From assembly GCF_030817355.1 (NCBI RefSeq), contig NZ_JAUSZH010000001.1, positions 7,229,001 through 7,293,000 of the forward strand: a DNA stretch of 64,000 nucleotides, given 5' to 3'. This document shows, piece after piece, positions 35,550 through 43,750 of the stretch (positions are counted from its first letter, which is position 1; each line of letters opens with the position of its first letter). The translations under genes and the position numbers were made by a program. Source of the stretch: Streptomyces sp. V1I1. Its GTDB lineage: Bacteria > Actinomycetota > Actinomycetes > Streptomycetales > Streptomycetaceae. The notes beneath the pieces were generated by a model. It was not told where the DNA came from. It saw nothing but the letters and a program-made list of their open reading frames with translations, and searched no databases.

Positions 35550-35630
35550 TCAGCAGCCGCGACAACACGCGGCGGAAGCCACCCGCAGCAGGTCGATGTG
35601 ACCGCGCGTGGTGAGCAGAGCTGTACGCAA
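35550..35630 (-). CDS. Cys-rich putative leader peptide upstream of the ssu-type locus
   Basis: A 26-residue frame, probably TTG-started at 35630, contains LLTTRGHIDLLRVASAACC and ends CRGC before a TGA. It matches the recurrent actinobacterial leader-peptide pattern (LLTxRxHIDLLRVASAxC) found upstream of sulfur-assimilation genes. The closing cysteine codons suggest control by cysteine supply through translation of the leader. It lies 143 bases upstream of the permease remnant on the same strand. The transporter is broken but this small frame is intact. Confidence 0.7.
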   Translation of the reverse strand: MRTALLTTRGHIDLLRVASAACCRGC

Positions 35631-35725
35631 CGTGTCGCAGAACGTAGCGACCGGTTCCGGATCCGGTCAATGGCGTCTCGGTCCTCGGACGCGCGGTCTT
35701 GCGGAACGAACGAGATGATGGACCC

Positions 35726-36148
35726 ATGCCCGGACCCTTCACCACCAGAATCCTGAACATCTCCACCGGCTCCGACGAGACGGTGACCGATCTGACCCGC
35801 GCCTGCGAGCAGTTTCTCCAGGAGACCGCGGGCGGCAGGGACGGCCTGCTCAATGTCTTCGTCCCGCATGCGACGGCCGGCATTGCCGTCATCGAGACCG
35901 GCGCGGGCAGCGACGACGACCTGCTCGCCACGCTGCACACGCTGCTGCCCGCCGACGACCGCTGGCAGCACCGGCACGGCAGCCCCGGCCACGGCAGGGA
36001 CCATGTCCTGCCGGCCCTCGTCCCGCCGCACGCTACTCTGCCGGTGATCGGCGGCCGGCTGGAACTCGGCACCTGGCAGTCCGTCTGCCTCGTCGACACC
36101 AACCACGACAACCCTGACCGTCAGGTGCGGCTGAGCTTCCTCGGGTAG
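35726..36148 (+). CDS. YjbQ-family protein (UPF0047)
   Basis: The 140-residue protein has family features VFVPHATAGIAVIETGAGSD, DRWQHRHGSPGHGRDHVLPALVPPHATLPV and the C-terminus RQVRLSFLG. Members have weak reported thiamin-phosphate-synthase activity and no settled role. An upstream in-frame start at 35699 is possible. The last ~50 bases of the gene are repeated near 48.9 kb, marking this 3' end as the left boundary of an accessory segment. Confidence 0.88.
   Translation: MPGPFTTRILNISTGSDETVTDLTRACEQFLQETAGGRDGLLNVFVPHATAGIAVIETGAGSDDDLLATLHTLLPADDRWQHRHGSPGHGRDHVLPALVPPHATLPVIGGRLELGTWQSVCLVDTNHDNPDRQVRLSFLG
36095..36144 (+). repeat. Left direct repeat (3' end of yjbQ), possible attachment or recombination site
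   Basis: The 29 bases at 36116-36144, starting GACCGTCAGGTGCGGCTGAG, recur without change at 48912-48940. Upstream the match continues as GACACCAAC in both copies, with 9 bases missing from the right copy. The right copy still reads RQVRLSFLG plus a stop in frame. Confidence 0.85.
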
Positions 36149-36421
36149 CGCGCCGGCGGGCCATGGAGCGCCCGAGTGCTGTGTTAGCCGATGCCGATAC
36201 GCGTCTTCCAATAGCTTGCGGCGCCGATGATTTCCGTGCCGGACCCTGAAAGCACGCTGGCCAAAGAAGCTGTATCGCCCCACCCGCCGGGAGATCCGCA
36301 ACCGAGCGGTTGGTCAGCTGAAGAAGACGAACCGCGGGAGCGGCCAAGGCCCTCTCCGAGGCCATGGCCGCCCGGTTCGAGGAGATCAAGCTCGATGCGG
36401 AGGGGGCGTGAAGGGCGGAGG

Positions 36422-37240
36422 TCAGCCGTTGAGGAGGCCGGCTTCGACGACGGCGCGGCCGAAGGGGCTCGCGAGTTCGGCGAGACGTTCGCAGTCGGCG
36501 TCACCCAGGGCAGCGTAGGCGGGAAGGGCCAGGCGGTCGGTGCGGTCCTCGATGTGCCGGCGCAGGCGTACGCCCTCCGGGCTCAGGGAGTCGCCGTCGA
36601 GGAGACCTCGCGTGCCCAGGCGCTCCTCGGTGTCGGCCCACTCCTCCTCGGGCCATGCGCGGCTTCCCTTGAGGAAGTCGACGGGAACCTCACCGGTGGC
36701 AGCGTGCAGAACCAGGGCCTCCAAGCCCCCCACGCCCTCGCTCAGCAAGCACGCGACATGGCCGTCTCCACGGAACTCCCGGAGCAGCGTCTGTGCGTGC
36801 CACAGCTGCAGTACCGGTTCCTCCGGCCAGGGCAGCGCGGCATGCGCGGCGAACAGCGGGCGGCCCTGCGCGTGTTCGCAGGCCGCGTCGGCGGCCCTGC
36901 GGGTCAGCGCCAGGACCTCGTCGAAAGCGGGGAGTTCGTGGATGCCGGCCCGTCGCAGGGCCTCGCTCGCGGCGGCGTGCCGCGCGTCCAGCACCTGCTG
37001 CGGCGTCACCGCGTCCCAGACCCCGTCGACCGCTTTCCGTACGAGACCGGGGTTGAAGTTGTAGAAGGTCGAGATGACCAGCTCAGCGGATGCTCGGCCG
37101 AAGGCGGCGCTCCGGGAGGCGAAGTACCCGGCGCGTCCGCTCAGTCCGAGGTCCGCGTACCGTCGCCTTCCCTCGGGGGCGAAGTAGATCATGCCGTGTA
37201 CGGGCTCGAGTCGGCGCCAGGCTGTTCGCGCTGTCTTCAC
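36422..37240 (-). CDS. SCO6745-family protein
   Basis: The 272-residue protein resembles the actinobacterial SCO6745 family, with TARTAWRRLEPVHGMIYFAPE, LGLSGRAGYFASRSAAFG and a C-terminal winged-helix-like part. The function is unknown. Its start is 4 bases from the stop of the upstream alpha/beta hydrolase gene, so they are co-transcribed. As first complete gene inside the repeat-bounded segment, it may belong to the catabolic regulon. Confidence 0.7.
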   Translation of the reverse strand: MKTARTAWRRLEPVHGMIYFAPEGRRRYADLGLSGRAGYFASRSAAFGRASAELVISTFYNFNPGLVRKAVDGVWDAVTPQQVLDARHAAASEALRRAGIHELPAFDEVLALTRRAADAACEHAQGRPLFAAHAALPWPEEPVLQLWHAQTLLREFRGDGHVACLLSEGVGGLEALVLHAATGEVPVDFLKGSRAWPEEEWADTEERLGTRGLLDGDSLSPEGVRLRRHIEDRTDRLALPAYAALGDADCERLAELASPFGRAVVEAGLLNG

Positions 37241-37244
37241 GGGG

Positions 37245-38141
37245 TCACCTCTTCTGAGAGTCGACAGAGTGCGTATTCGCTGTGGTTCCGGACTCGCCGT
37301 GCGCCCGCAGATGTTCGAGCAGCAGGCGGCTCAGCGTTTCGGGCGCCTCCTCGGGGACCCAGTGGCTGACGTCCTGGAGGGTCTCGAACCGGTACGGCCC
37401 GTTGACCCACTGCCCGGACTCCCGCGCGGCCGCCGGGCCGAACGCGCTGTCCTGGGTGCTCCAGACGTACAGCGTGGGCACCTCGATGACGCCGATCGCG
37501 CCGTCGGGGCGGCCGGCCCGGTACCAGTTCAGCGCCGCGGTGAGAGCACCCGGCTGGGAGAGGTGACGCACGTAGGCCTCAGCACTGGCCTGTGGGACCT
37601 TTCCGGCGTAAGTGGCGCGAAGCGCCTCGGCATCGCCTGCCAGCATGCGCTCTTCGGTCGCGGGCGTTTCACGCCAGGCGATCATGTACTGCGATCGTTC
37701 GTGCTGGTCCTTGTCGGTACGCAGGGTGGTGGCCAGAGCGCCGGGGTGCGGGGTCGAGACCACCGTCAGGGTACGTACGCGGTCGGGGTGGGTATCGGCG
37801 GTCCACCACGCCACCGCGCCTCCCCAGTCATGGCCGACCAGGTCGAACGACCCCCAGCCCAGTTCCTCCGTGATCGCGACCACATCGTCGACCAGGAAGT
37901 TCATGCGGTAGTCCGCGGGCCGCTCGGGGCGGGCCCCGGGAGAGTACCCACGCTGGTCGGGTGCCACCACCCGGTAGCCGTGCGCGGCCGAATCCGCGAT
38001 CTGCCGTTGCCACACCAGCCGCGTCTGCGGGAAGCCGTGGAGCAGCAGCACCGGGCGGCCCTCGGGCGGACCCGCCACGGTCGCGTCGAACACGCCCGCA
38101 GCGGTGGAGATGCTCAGCTCGGTCACGATCCGCCCCTTCAT
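37245..38141 (-). CDS. Alpha/beta hydrolase (epoxide hydrolase-like, Asp nucleophile)
   Basis: The 298-residue protein has LLLHGFPQTRLVW (oxyanion HGFP), the nucleophile elbow VGHDWGG with Asp105 and the catalytic His in VSHWVPEEAP. An Asp nucleophile points to epoxide hydrolases or dehalogenases, not to esterases. Within this segment it might open an epoxide or lactone to give a hydroxy acid for the neighbouring acyl-CoA pathway, but that is inference. It is divergent from the thiolase gene; the operator at 38247 lies between them. Confidence 0.85.
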   Translation of the reverse strand: MKGRIVTELSISTAAGVFDATVAGPPEGRPVLLLHGFPQTRLVWQRQIADSAAHGYRVVAPDQRGYSPGARPERPADYRMNFLVDDVVAITEELGWGSFDLVGHDWGGAVAWWTADTHPDRVRTLTVVSTPHPGALATTLRTDKDQHERSQYMIAWRETPATEERMLAGDAEALRATYAGKVPQASAEAYVRHLSQPGALTAALNWYRAGRPDGAIGVIEVPTLYVWSTQDSAFGPAAARESGQWVNGPYRFETLQDVSHWVPEEAPETLSRLLLEHLRAHGESGTTANTHSVDSQKR

Positions 38142-38246
38142 ACCGACTGGTCGGTCAGCCTTAAGCTGCGGAGGGGGATTGTCAAGGTGGAGAACACGCG
38201 CAGTTCCCGCAGCGGCAGCCGCGTGCCGCCCTCCCTCAGAGATCTA

Positions 38247-38275
38247 TTGAACTTGACGTCGAATTCAACTATAAA
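38247..38275 (+). promoter_or_regulatory. Island promoter/operator 1 (upstream of thiolase)
   Basis: A 22-base near-palindrome at 38247-38268 has arms TTGAA and TTCAA and centre GACGTC. TTGAAC (38247-38252) is also a -35 box. After a 17-base spacer comes TATAAA (38270-38275) as -10. A repressor on the palindrome would block the promoter. Confidence 0.75.
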
Positions 38276-38347
38276 CATCGCGAGGCCGGCTCCCGCCACC
38301 CTGCGGCCGCCCAGACGAACCGGACCGACAGGAAGCAGTGAGGCGAC

Positions 38348-39547
38348 ATGAGGGAAGCAGTCATCGTTTCGACGGCACGGACGCCGATCGGGAAGGCCTA
38401 CCGCGGCGCGTTCAATGACACCCAGGCGCAGGAACTTGCCGCCCATGCCCTCTCGCACGCGGTGCAGCGCGCCGGGCTCGAGGGAGGCGAGGTCGAAGAT
38501 GTGATCTTCGGCTGCGCCATGCAGCAGGGGTCATCCGGTGGCAACGTCGCCCGCCAGGCCGCTCTCCGTGCCGGACTTCCGGACTCCGTGTCGGGGATGA
38601 CGATCGACCGGCAATGCTCGTCGGGCCTGATGGCGATTGCGACGGCCGCCAAGCAGATCGTCGGCGACGGCATGCAGGTCGCTGTCGGCGGCGGTGTCGA
38701 GTCGGTCTCCCTGGTGCAGAACGAGCACATGAACACCCACCGCATGACGGATCCCTGGCTGGTCGAGCACAAGCCGAGTATCTACATGCCGATGTTGCAG
38801 ACGGCGGAGATCGTCGCCGAACGCTACGCCGTGAGCCGGGAACGCCAGGACGAGTTCGCGCTGGTGTCACAGCAGCGCACTGCGGCGGCGCAAGCGGCCG
38901 GGCGGTTCGACCAGGAGATCGTCGCGCTCGACAGCGTCAAGAAGGTCCTGGACAAGCAGTCCGGGGAGGTGCGGGACGAGGCCGTGACCCTGACCCGGGA
39001 CGAGGGCAACCGCGCGTCGACCACACTCGATGGCCTGGCAGGGTTGGCGCCGGTGCTGCCGGACGGTCAGGTGACCGCGCATTCCAGCGTGACGGCGGGC
39101 AACTCCTCGCAATTGTCGGACGGGGCTTCGGCGTCGGTGTTGATGGAGTCGAAGGAAGCCGAGCGCCGCGGACTGGAGCCGCTGGGCGTATACCGGGGTA
39201 TGGCCGTTGCCGGTTGCGGGCCGGACGAGATGGGGATCGGTCCGGTGTTCGCAATTCCGAAACTGCTGAAGCAGCACGACCTCACCATCGACGACATCGG
39301 TCTGTGGGAACTCAACGAGGCGTTCGCTTCCCAGGCGCTGTACTGCCGTGACGAACTGAACATCGACCCGAAGCGGTTCAACGTCAATGGCGGCGGAATC
39401 TCGGTCGGCCATCCGTACGGAATGACCGGTGCCCGCCTGGTGGGGCACGCCCTGATCGAGGGCAAGCGCCGTGGCGTCCGATATGTAGTGATCTCGATGT
39501 GTGTCGGCGGCGGAATGGGCGCAGCCGGGCTGTTCGAGGTCGCTTAG
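38348..39547 (+). CDS. Acetyl-CoA acetyltransferase / 3-ketoacyl-CoA thiolase
   Basis: The 399-residue thiolase has nucleophile Cys90 in [12 protein letters not shown], His355 in [14 protein letters not shown] and Cys385 in [11 protein letters not shown]. It would cleave 3-ketoacyl-CoA to acetyl-CoA and a shorter acyl-CoA, the last step of the proposed island pathway. The upstream promoter carries the shared palindromic operator. Confidence 0.92.
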   Translation: MREAVIVSTARTPIGKAYRGAFNDTQAQELAAHALSHAVQRAGLEGGEVEDVIFGCAMQQGSSGGNVARQAALRAGLPDSVSGMTIDRQCSSGLMAIATAAKQIVGDGMQVAVGGGVESVSLVQNEHMNTHRMTDPWLVEHKPSIYMPMLQTAEIVAERYAVSRERQDEFALVSQQRTAAAQAAGRFDQEIVALDSVKKVLDKQSGEVRDEAVTLTRDEGNRASTTLDGLAGLAPVLPDGQVTAHSSVTAGNSSQLSDGASASVLMESKEAERRGLEPLGVYRGMAVAGCGPDEMGIGPVFAIPKLLKQHDLTIDDIGLWELNEAFASQALYCRDELNIDPKRFNVNGGGISVGHPYGMTGARLVGHALIEGKRRGVRYVVISMCVGGGMGAAGLFEVA

Positions 39548-39584
39548 TCCTCATGAGAATCGGCGGACCATGGCTGCCTCGCAA

Positions 39585-39637
39585 CGGCCGGTGGGAAGCC
39601 GGCCGCGGTCGCATCGGCCGGTGGGAAGCCGGCCGCG
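39585..39637 (+). repeat. Two tandem copies of a 23-bp hairpin-forming repeat
   Basis: CGGCCGGTGGGAAGCCGGCC plus GCG occurs at 39585-39607 and again at 39615-39637, 30 bases apart. Each copy can form a hairpin (GGCCGG / CCGGCC around TGGGAAG). They lie between the thiolase stop and the HAD start and may tune expression of the downstream gene. Confidence 0.75.
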
Positions 39638-39646
39638 AGAGAGGGT

Positions 39647-40294
39647 GTGGATACTGTGTCGAGCGTGGTGGAAAAGGCCCGAACCGCGGTCCTCGTGGAC
39701 TTCGGCGGGGTCATCACCTCCAGTGTGTTGCGGGCGTTCACCGACTTCGGCGCCTCACTCGGCGGCGACCCGCGCCTGCCGCTGGACCTCCTCAGCCGGG
39801 ACCAGCCATCGCGCACCCTCCTGGCCGACCATGAGTGCGGCCGTATCGACGCCGGAGCCTTCGAGCGAGGATTCGCCGAACGTCTCCGTGCCCACGGCGC
39901 CGACGTAGCCGCCGAGGGGCTCACGGCCCGGATGCAAGCCGGAATGTCGATCGACCAGGACATGCTCGCCCTGCTCGGTGATCTTCGCGTCGCCGGGTAT
40001 CCCGTTGCGCTGGTATCCAATTCTTTCGGGACCGGAACCTACGATGGCGTCGACCTCGCCGCTGTGGCCGACGCGGTCGTCATCTCCGCCGAGGTCGGGA
40101 TCCGCAAGCCCTCCCGGCGGATTTACGCGATCGCATGTGGACGACTCGGCGTCTCCCCCGAGGAGGCAGTCATGATCGACGATCTGCGGCAGAACCTCGA
40201 CGGAGCGGCGCGGATCGGAATCGAGGGTGTGCTTCACACCGGTGCCGCCGACACCTGCCGCCAACTCGCCGAACGCTTCAGGATCACCGCCTGA
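39647..40294 (+). CDS. HAD-family protein resembling the N-terminal domain of ACAD10
   Basis: The protein (215 residues from GTG 39647; GTG 39656 is an alternative) is a HAD superfamily member. Its motifs are VLVDFGGVIT (Asp18), VALVSNSFG, EVGIRKPSRRIYAIACGRLGVSPEEAVMIDD and LDGAARIG. The second aspartate of motif I is Gly20, as in the DMGGV of ACAD10-type HAD domains. The overall pattern is closer to ACAD10/epoxide-hydrolase HAD domains than to ordinary phosphatases. It lies in the same regulon as separate APH and ACAD proteins, so all three ACAD10 modules are present. Confidence 0.8.
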   Translation: MDTVSSVVEKARTAVLVDFGGVITSSVLRAFTDFGASLGGDPRLPLDLLSRDQPSRTLLADHECGRIDAGAFERGFAERLRAHGADVAAEGLTARMQAGMSIDQDMLALLGDLRVAGYPVALVSNSFGTGTYDGVDLAAVADAVVISAEVGIRKPSRRIYAIACGRLGVSPEEAVMIDDLRQNLDGAARIGIEGVLHTGAADTCRQLAERFRITA

Positions 40295-40325
40295 CCGATC
40301 GACCGATCGACGGGAGGTCGATCGA

Positions 40326-40365
40326 CGGGAGACCGGTCGCGGGAGACCGGTCCGGGAGACCGGTC
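40326..40365 (+). repeat. Three tandem copies of a 13-bp repeat
   Basis: CGGGAGACCGGTC is repeated three times almost without spacing. It contains the palindrome GACCGGTC, so successive copies can form alternative hairpins. Confidence 0.75.
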
Positions 40366-40615
40366 ATACCCGGGATCGACACCGCCCGCGGGCCGAGCGG
40401 CGGTGCTCGCGCCCGCCCGGTGCGGTGCTCACGTACTTCGGTACCACCTCTGCCCGACCAGGCGGCCGGCGCCTGCACCCTCCTTCAAGTCCCGCCGCCG
40501 GCCGGATCCTTCCCGGATGAGCTGCCGTATGCGGTTCGTGACGGTGGCGTCGCCGTCGTCCACGGCGAGATGCCTGGGTGATACGCACCTCCCGGCATTT
40601 CCGACGTCGAATGGC

Positions 40616-40644
40616 TTGAAGTCGAGGTCGGATTCAATTCTACT
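40616..40644 (+). promoter_or_regulatory. Island promoter/operator 2 (upstream of acyl-CoA ligase)
   Basis: The 22-base site has arms TTGAA (40616-40620) and TTCAA (40633-40637) and centre GAGGTC in place of GACGTC. TTGAAG serves as -35 and TCTACT (40639-40644) as -10 after 17 bases, the same geometry as the other island promoters. Confidence 0.7.
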
Positions 40645-40704
40645 GAGGGGCGAGGGGGAGACCCGCACTGCATCACCTGCTCACATCCCCGGAAGGCACC
40701 GTCC

Positions 40705-42231
40705 ATGGCCAGTGTTCTCGACCCGGTCTGCCGCCACGCGGCTGCAACCCCCGACAACATCGCGCTGCGCGGCGTCGCGGAACATTGGACCTACCGGCAA
40801 CTGCGCGACACGAGCGTTCGGTACGCGAGCGCCCTGGCCGCCGCAGGCCTGTCCCCGGGGGACCGGGTGCTGCTGGCGGCGCCGTCGGTGCCTGAGTTCG
40901 TGGTGGCTTACCTCGGGATCCAGGCCGCGGGCTGTGTCGTGGTGCCGGTCAACACGATGTCCACCCGGGCCGAAGCCGAATACGTCCTCGGCGACGCCGG
41001 GTGCGCGTTGGCGATCGCATGGCACGCCCTCGGCCCCGCCGTCGCCGAGGCGGCCGCGACGCTCAAGGTGCCCTCCTGGACGCTGTCCCCCGGCGCGACG
41101 GCCACCGATGCCGCCCCCGCCCCCGTCGTCGACCGGGACCGCGACGAGACCGCGGCCATCCTGTACACCTCGGGTACGACAGGGCGGCCGAAGGGTGCCC
41201 AGCTCACGGTCGGGAACCTGTTGTCCGCCGGGGAGATCGGCGCCGAGTGCAGCCGCGGATCGAGCGCCGACCGTACCGGCACCGGACTCCCGCTGTTCCA
41301 TGTGTTCGGCCAGGCGTCGGTCATGATGGCGACCTTGACCGCGGGCGGCTCGATGTCGTTGCTGGCCCGATTCGACCCGGCGTCGATGCTGGAGATGCTG
41401 CGCCGCGACCGGCTCACCATCATGGCCGGCGTACCGACCATGTGGAACGCGATGCTGCACTCGGCGGGCGATGCGAACCCGGCGGACTTCGCCCAACTCC
41501 ATATCGCCGTCTCCGGCGGCGCGTCGCTCCCCGGGGAGATCGCGCGGGCCTTCGAGGCCCGGTTCGGCTGCACCATCCTCGAAGGCTATGGGCTCACCGA
41601 GACCACCGCGTTCGGCACCTTCAACGACATCGACCGCGGCGGCAAGACCGGGTACACCGGCCGGGCGGTACCGCGGCTGCAGGTCCAGGTGCGTGACATC
41701 GACGGCAACGAGTGCCCGCCGGGTACGGTCGGCGAGATCCACATCAAGGGACCCACGGTGATGCGCGGCTACTTCAACCGCCCCGCGGACACCGCCGCGG
41801 TAATCTCGCCCGACGGCTGGTTCCGGACCGGCGACCTGGGCGACACCGACACGGACGGCGACCTGCGCATCGTCGACCGGATCAAGGACTTGATCATCCG
41901 CGGCGGATACAACGTCTACCCGAGTGAGGTCGAGGAAGTTCTCTACGAGCACCCGGACATCGTCGAGGCAGCGGTGATCGGCGTTCCCGACGACCACTAC
42001 GGCGAGGAGGTCGCCGCGCTCGTCGCCGCCCGGCCCGGTTCGGAGCTCGGTGCCGCCGAGGTGTCGAGCTGGACACGAGAGCGACTGTCCGCCTACAAGG
42101 TCCCCCGCATCATCCGGTTCGTCGACGCGCTGCCCAAGGGCCCGAGCGGGAAGATCCTCAAGCGTTCCATCGACCGTACGGAGCTGATCCGCGACCCCGC
42201 GCTCGGCGACGTACCCGCCCGCCGGTACTGA
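40705..42231 (+). CDS. AMP-dependent acyl-CoA synthetase (long/medium-chain fatty acid ligase type)
   Basis: The 508-residue ligase has the P-loop LYTSGTTGRPKGA, the motif EGYGLTETT, WFRTGDLG and the C-terminal KDLIIRGGYNVYPSEVEE with catalytic Lys in GPSGKILKRSI. It activates a carboxylic acid to its CoA thioester and is the likely entry step of the island pathway, in the role of LvaE in levulinate catabolism. Its promoter has the shared operator. The substrate cannot be read from sequence. Confidence 0.9.
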   Translation: MASVLDPVCRHAAATPDNIALRGVAEHWTYRQLRDTSVRYASALAAAGLSPGDRVLLAAPSVPEFVVAYLGIQAAGCVVVPVNTMSTRAEAEYVLGDAGCALAIAWHALGPAVAEAAATLKVPSWTLSPGATATDAAPAPVVDRDRDETAAILYTSGTTGRPKGAQLTVGNLLSAGEIGAECSRGSSADRTGTGLPLFHVFGQASVMMATLTAGGSMSLLARFDPASMLEMLRRDRLTIMAGVPTMWNAMLHSAGDANPADFAQLHIAVSGGASLPGEIARAFEARFGCTILEGYGLTETTAFGTFNDIDRGGKTGYTGRAVPRLQVQVRDIDGNECPPGTVGEIHIKGPTVMRGYFNRPADTAAVISPDGWFRTGDLGDTDTDGDLRIVDRIKDLIIRGGYNVYPSEVEEVLYEHPDIVEAAVIGVPDDHYGEEVAALVAARPGSELGAAEVSSWTRERLSAYKVPRIIRFVDALPKGPSGKILKRSIDRTELIRDPALGDVPARRY

Positions 42232-42313
42232 ACATCCGTTGCAGTCGGCCTCCGGCATCGTGGGTTCCTTCCCCGCGTTGAACGCACGGCCCCAGTCGGC
42301 GCTGCGCGAATGA

Positions 42314-42466
42314 CCGCAGCAGATAACGGAGGAGTTGGCCAAGCACGACGCCGACCATCCCGAGGCACCGTCCGCGCCGTTCGCGGTCAATCTCATCGTG
42401 CACAAGACCAACTCACGCCTGGAGGAGGACCTCGCGACCGTCGTGGAGTTCAAGGTGCCGCGAGCG
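42314..42466 (+). pseudogene. Fragment of a nitronate-monooxygenase-like gene
   Basis: The frame reads PQQITEELAKHDADHPEAPS, then APFAVNLIVHKTNSRLEEDL and ATVVEFKVP. This resembles the start of the TIM barrel of nitronate monooxygenases (FAVNLI, then repeated helix-strand units). Only about 50 residues are present, with a stop codon directly upstream (42311). It is a leftover of a larger gene, joined to the TetR promoter region. Confidence 0.55.
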
Positions 42467-42487
42467 CCGCGCGCACCTGGCCGATTC

Positions 42488-42516
42488 ATGACTCTGGCGT
42501 CGGATTCAAGTACCCT
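42488..42516 (+). promoter_or_regulatory. Island promoter/operator 3 (upstream of TetR)
   Basis: The right half GCGTCGGATTCAA matches the other island operators, while the left arm (ATGACT) is degenerate. ATGACT (42488-42493) and TACCCT (42511-42516) make -35 and -10 boxes with the same 17-base spacer. The -10 ends 7 bases before the ATG at 42524, so this mRNA is probably leaderless. Confidence 0.6.
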
Positions 42517-42523
42517 TTCGGCG

Positions 42524-43216
42524 ATGGATACCACCGCGCCCGAGGAGAATTACAGCGAGAAGGCACCGCCGATGGCGCCCCTCTCGTCACTTCGCGAGCT
42601 GCCGACGACAAAGCGCGGAGCGCGGACACGCGCCGCTTTGGTGAAGGCCGCGCGGAAGGTGTTCGAGCGGGACGGCTACCTCGACACCCGCCTGGCCGAC
42701 ATCGCCAAAGAGGCCCAATGCGCGGCGGGATCCTTCTACACCTACTTCGCCAACAAGGAAGAGGTGCTTGCCGCCGTCTTGCTGGAGGCGCAGGAGGACA
42801 TGATGCACCCCGGCATGGGCCGGGTGCAGGGTACCGACGAACCGTATGCGGTACTCGAGGCGAGCAATCGCGCGTATCTCGAGGCATATAGACGGAACGC
42901 GAAGCTGATGGCACTGCTTGAGCAGGTCGCACAAGTGGAGCCGGAGTTCCGTAGGTTCCGAAGCCGGCGCGCGGATGCCTTCATCCACCGCAACGCCCGC
43001 GGCATCGCCGACCTGCAGGCGCGGGGTGTCGCAGACCGTGAGGTCGATCCGATGATGGCCTCCCGTGCGCTGTCGGGCATGGTCAGCGTCATGGCCTACA
43101 GCGCCTTCGTGCGCGGCGAAGGGCAAGAGGAAGGTACGCCGGTGGACTTCGAGGAGCTCGTCTCCACGGTCACCCGGCTCTGGGCGAACGCCCTGCGGTT
43201 CCCCGGCCACCGCTGA
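42524..43216 (+). CDS. TetR-family regulator of the island regulon
   Basis: The 230-residue protein has a TetR helix-turn-helix in RTRAALVKAARKVFERDGYLDTRLADIAKEAQCAAGSFYTYFANKEEV and a helical effector domain. I choose ATG 42524 because a -10 box lies 7 bases before it; 63 upstream in-frame codons belong to a gene fragment. It is the only regulator inside the repeat-bounded segment and carries its own version of the operator found before three metabolic genes. It therefore most likely represses all of them, with an acyl-CoA as inducer. Confidence 0.85.
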   Translation: MDTTAPEENYSEKAPPMAPLSSLRELPTTKRGARTRAALVKAARKVFERDGYLDTRLADIAKEAQCAAGSFYTYFANKEEVLAAVLLEAQEDMMHPGMGRVQGTDEPYAVLEASNRAYLEAYRRNAKLMALLEQVAQVEPEFRRFRSRRADAFIHRNARGIADLQARGVADREVDPMMASRALSGMVSVMAYSAFVRGEGQEEGTPVDFEELVSTVTRLWANALRFPGHR

Positions 43217-43645
43217 TCCGGCAGTAGCGCCGGCCGGGGCGGAGCCCGCCGTCTGCCGTTCGACGATCCTGGACTCCGGCGCCCGCACCGGCGACGGATC
43301 AGGTTGCGTGAGCCTTCACGCTCGGCCACCTCACTCACCACACCCTGGTGCCGCCGGGTTCCACTCTTATTCCCCTCTCCTCCACGGATGTGACGTCGCG
43401 CGCAGGCGGATGGGTAAGCCGACATGTCAGGGGCGGGGAACGGCACCTGGCCGTAGCCGTCGTCGAGGTTGCGCAGCCGTCGAACGTCAGCAGTTGCGAC
43501 GACACGGCCGCCGGGCAGGGCCGTGTTCGGTGAGCTGCTCGTACCCCTGGGACAGTCGAAAGGGCAGCGATGCCCGCCTTGAATTCTTTGTCCGCAGTCC
43601 AGTGGGGCGAGGCGGCCTGCTCCGCGTGGTGATGCGCTCAGACAG
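43217..43645. other. 429-bp region with no recognisable gene
   Basis: Between the TetR stop and operator 4 I see no supported coding region. Short open frames exist on both strands, but none shows a recognisable motif or a good ribosome binding site. It may contain worn gene remnants, like other gaps in the segment. Confidence 0.5.
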
Positions 43646-43674
43646 TTGAACTTGACGTCAGATTCAATTATACA
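43646..43674 (+). promoter_or_regulatory. Island promoter/operator 4 (upstream of the SDR remnant and ACAD operon)
   Basis: The 22-base palindrome at 43646-43667 has arms TTGAA / TTCAA and centre GACGTC. TTGAAC (43646-43651) is the -35 and TATACA (43669-43674) the -10 after 17 bases. It should drive the run of tightly packed genes from 43751 to 47877. Confidence 0.75.
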
Positions 43675-43750
43675 GGAGGCGGAGACCACGGTCACCTCAT
43701 CTCGGGGGTCGTGGCCCGGCACCGCACGCCCCGCCACGGAGAGGTTCGCT

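Larger units (their letters stand above)
40295..40704. other. 410-bp intergenic region with short repeats and operator 2
   Basis: After the HAD stop come GATCGAC repeats and three copies of CGGGAGACCGGTC (40326-40338, 40340-40352, 40353-40365). No convincing gene is present. The island operator lies at 40616-40637 near the right end, upstream of the acyl-CoA ligase gene. Confidence 0.7.

Noticed and set aside
36329..36412. Short frame ending RFEEIKLDAEGA just inside the left repeat
   Set aside because: It is open for under 30 codons after a stop and has no recognisable family. It could be the tail of a lost gene but cannot be annotated.
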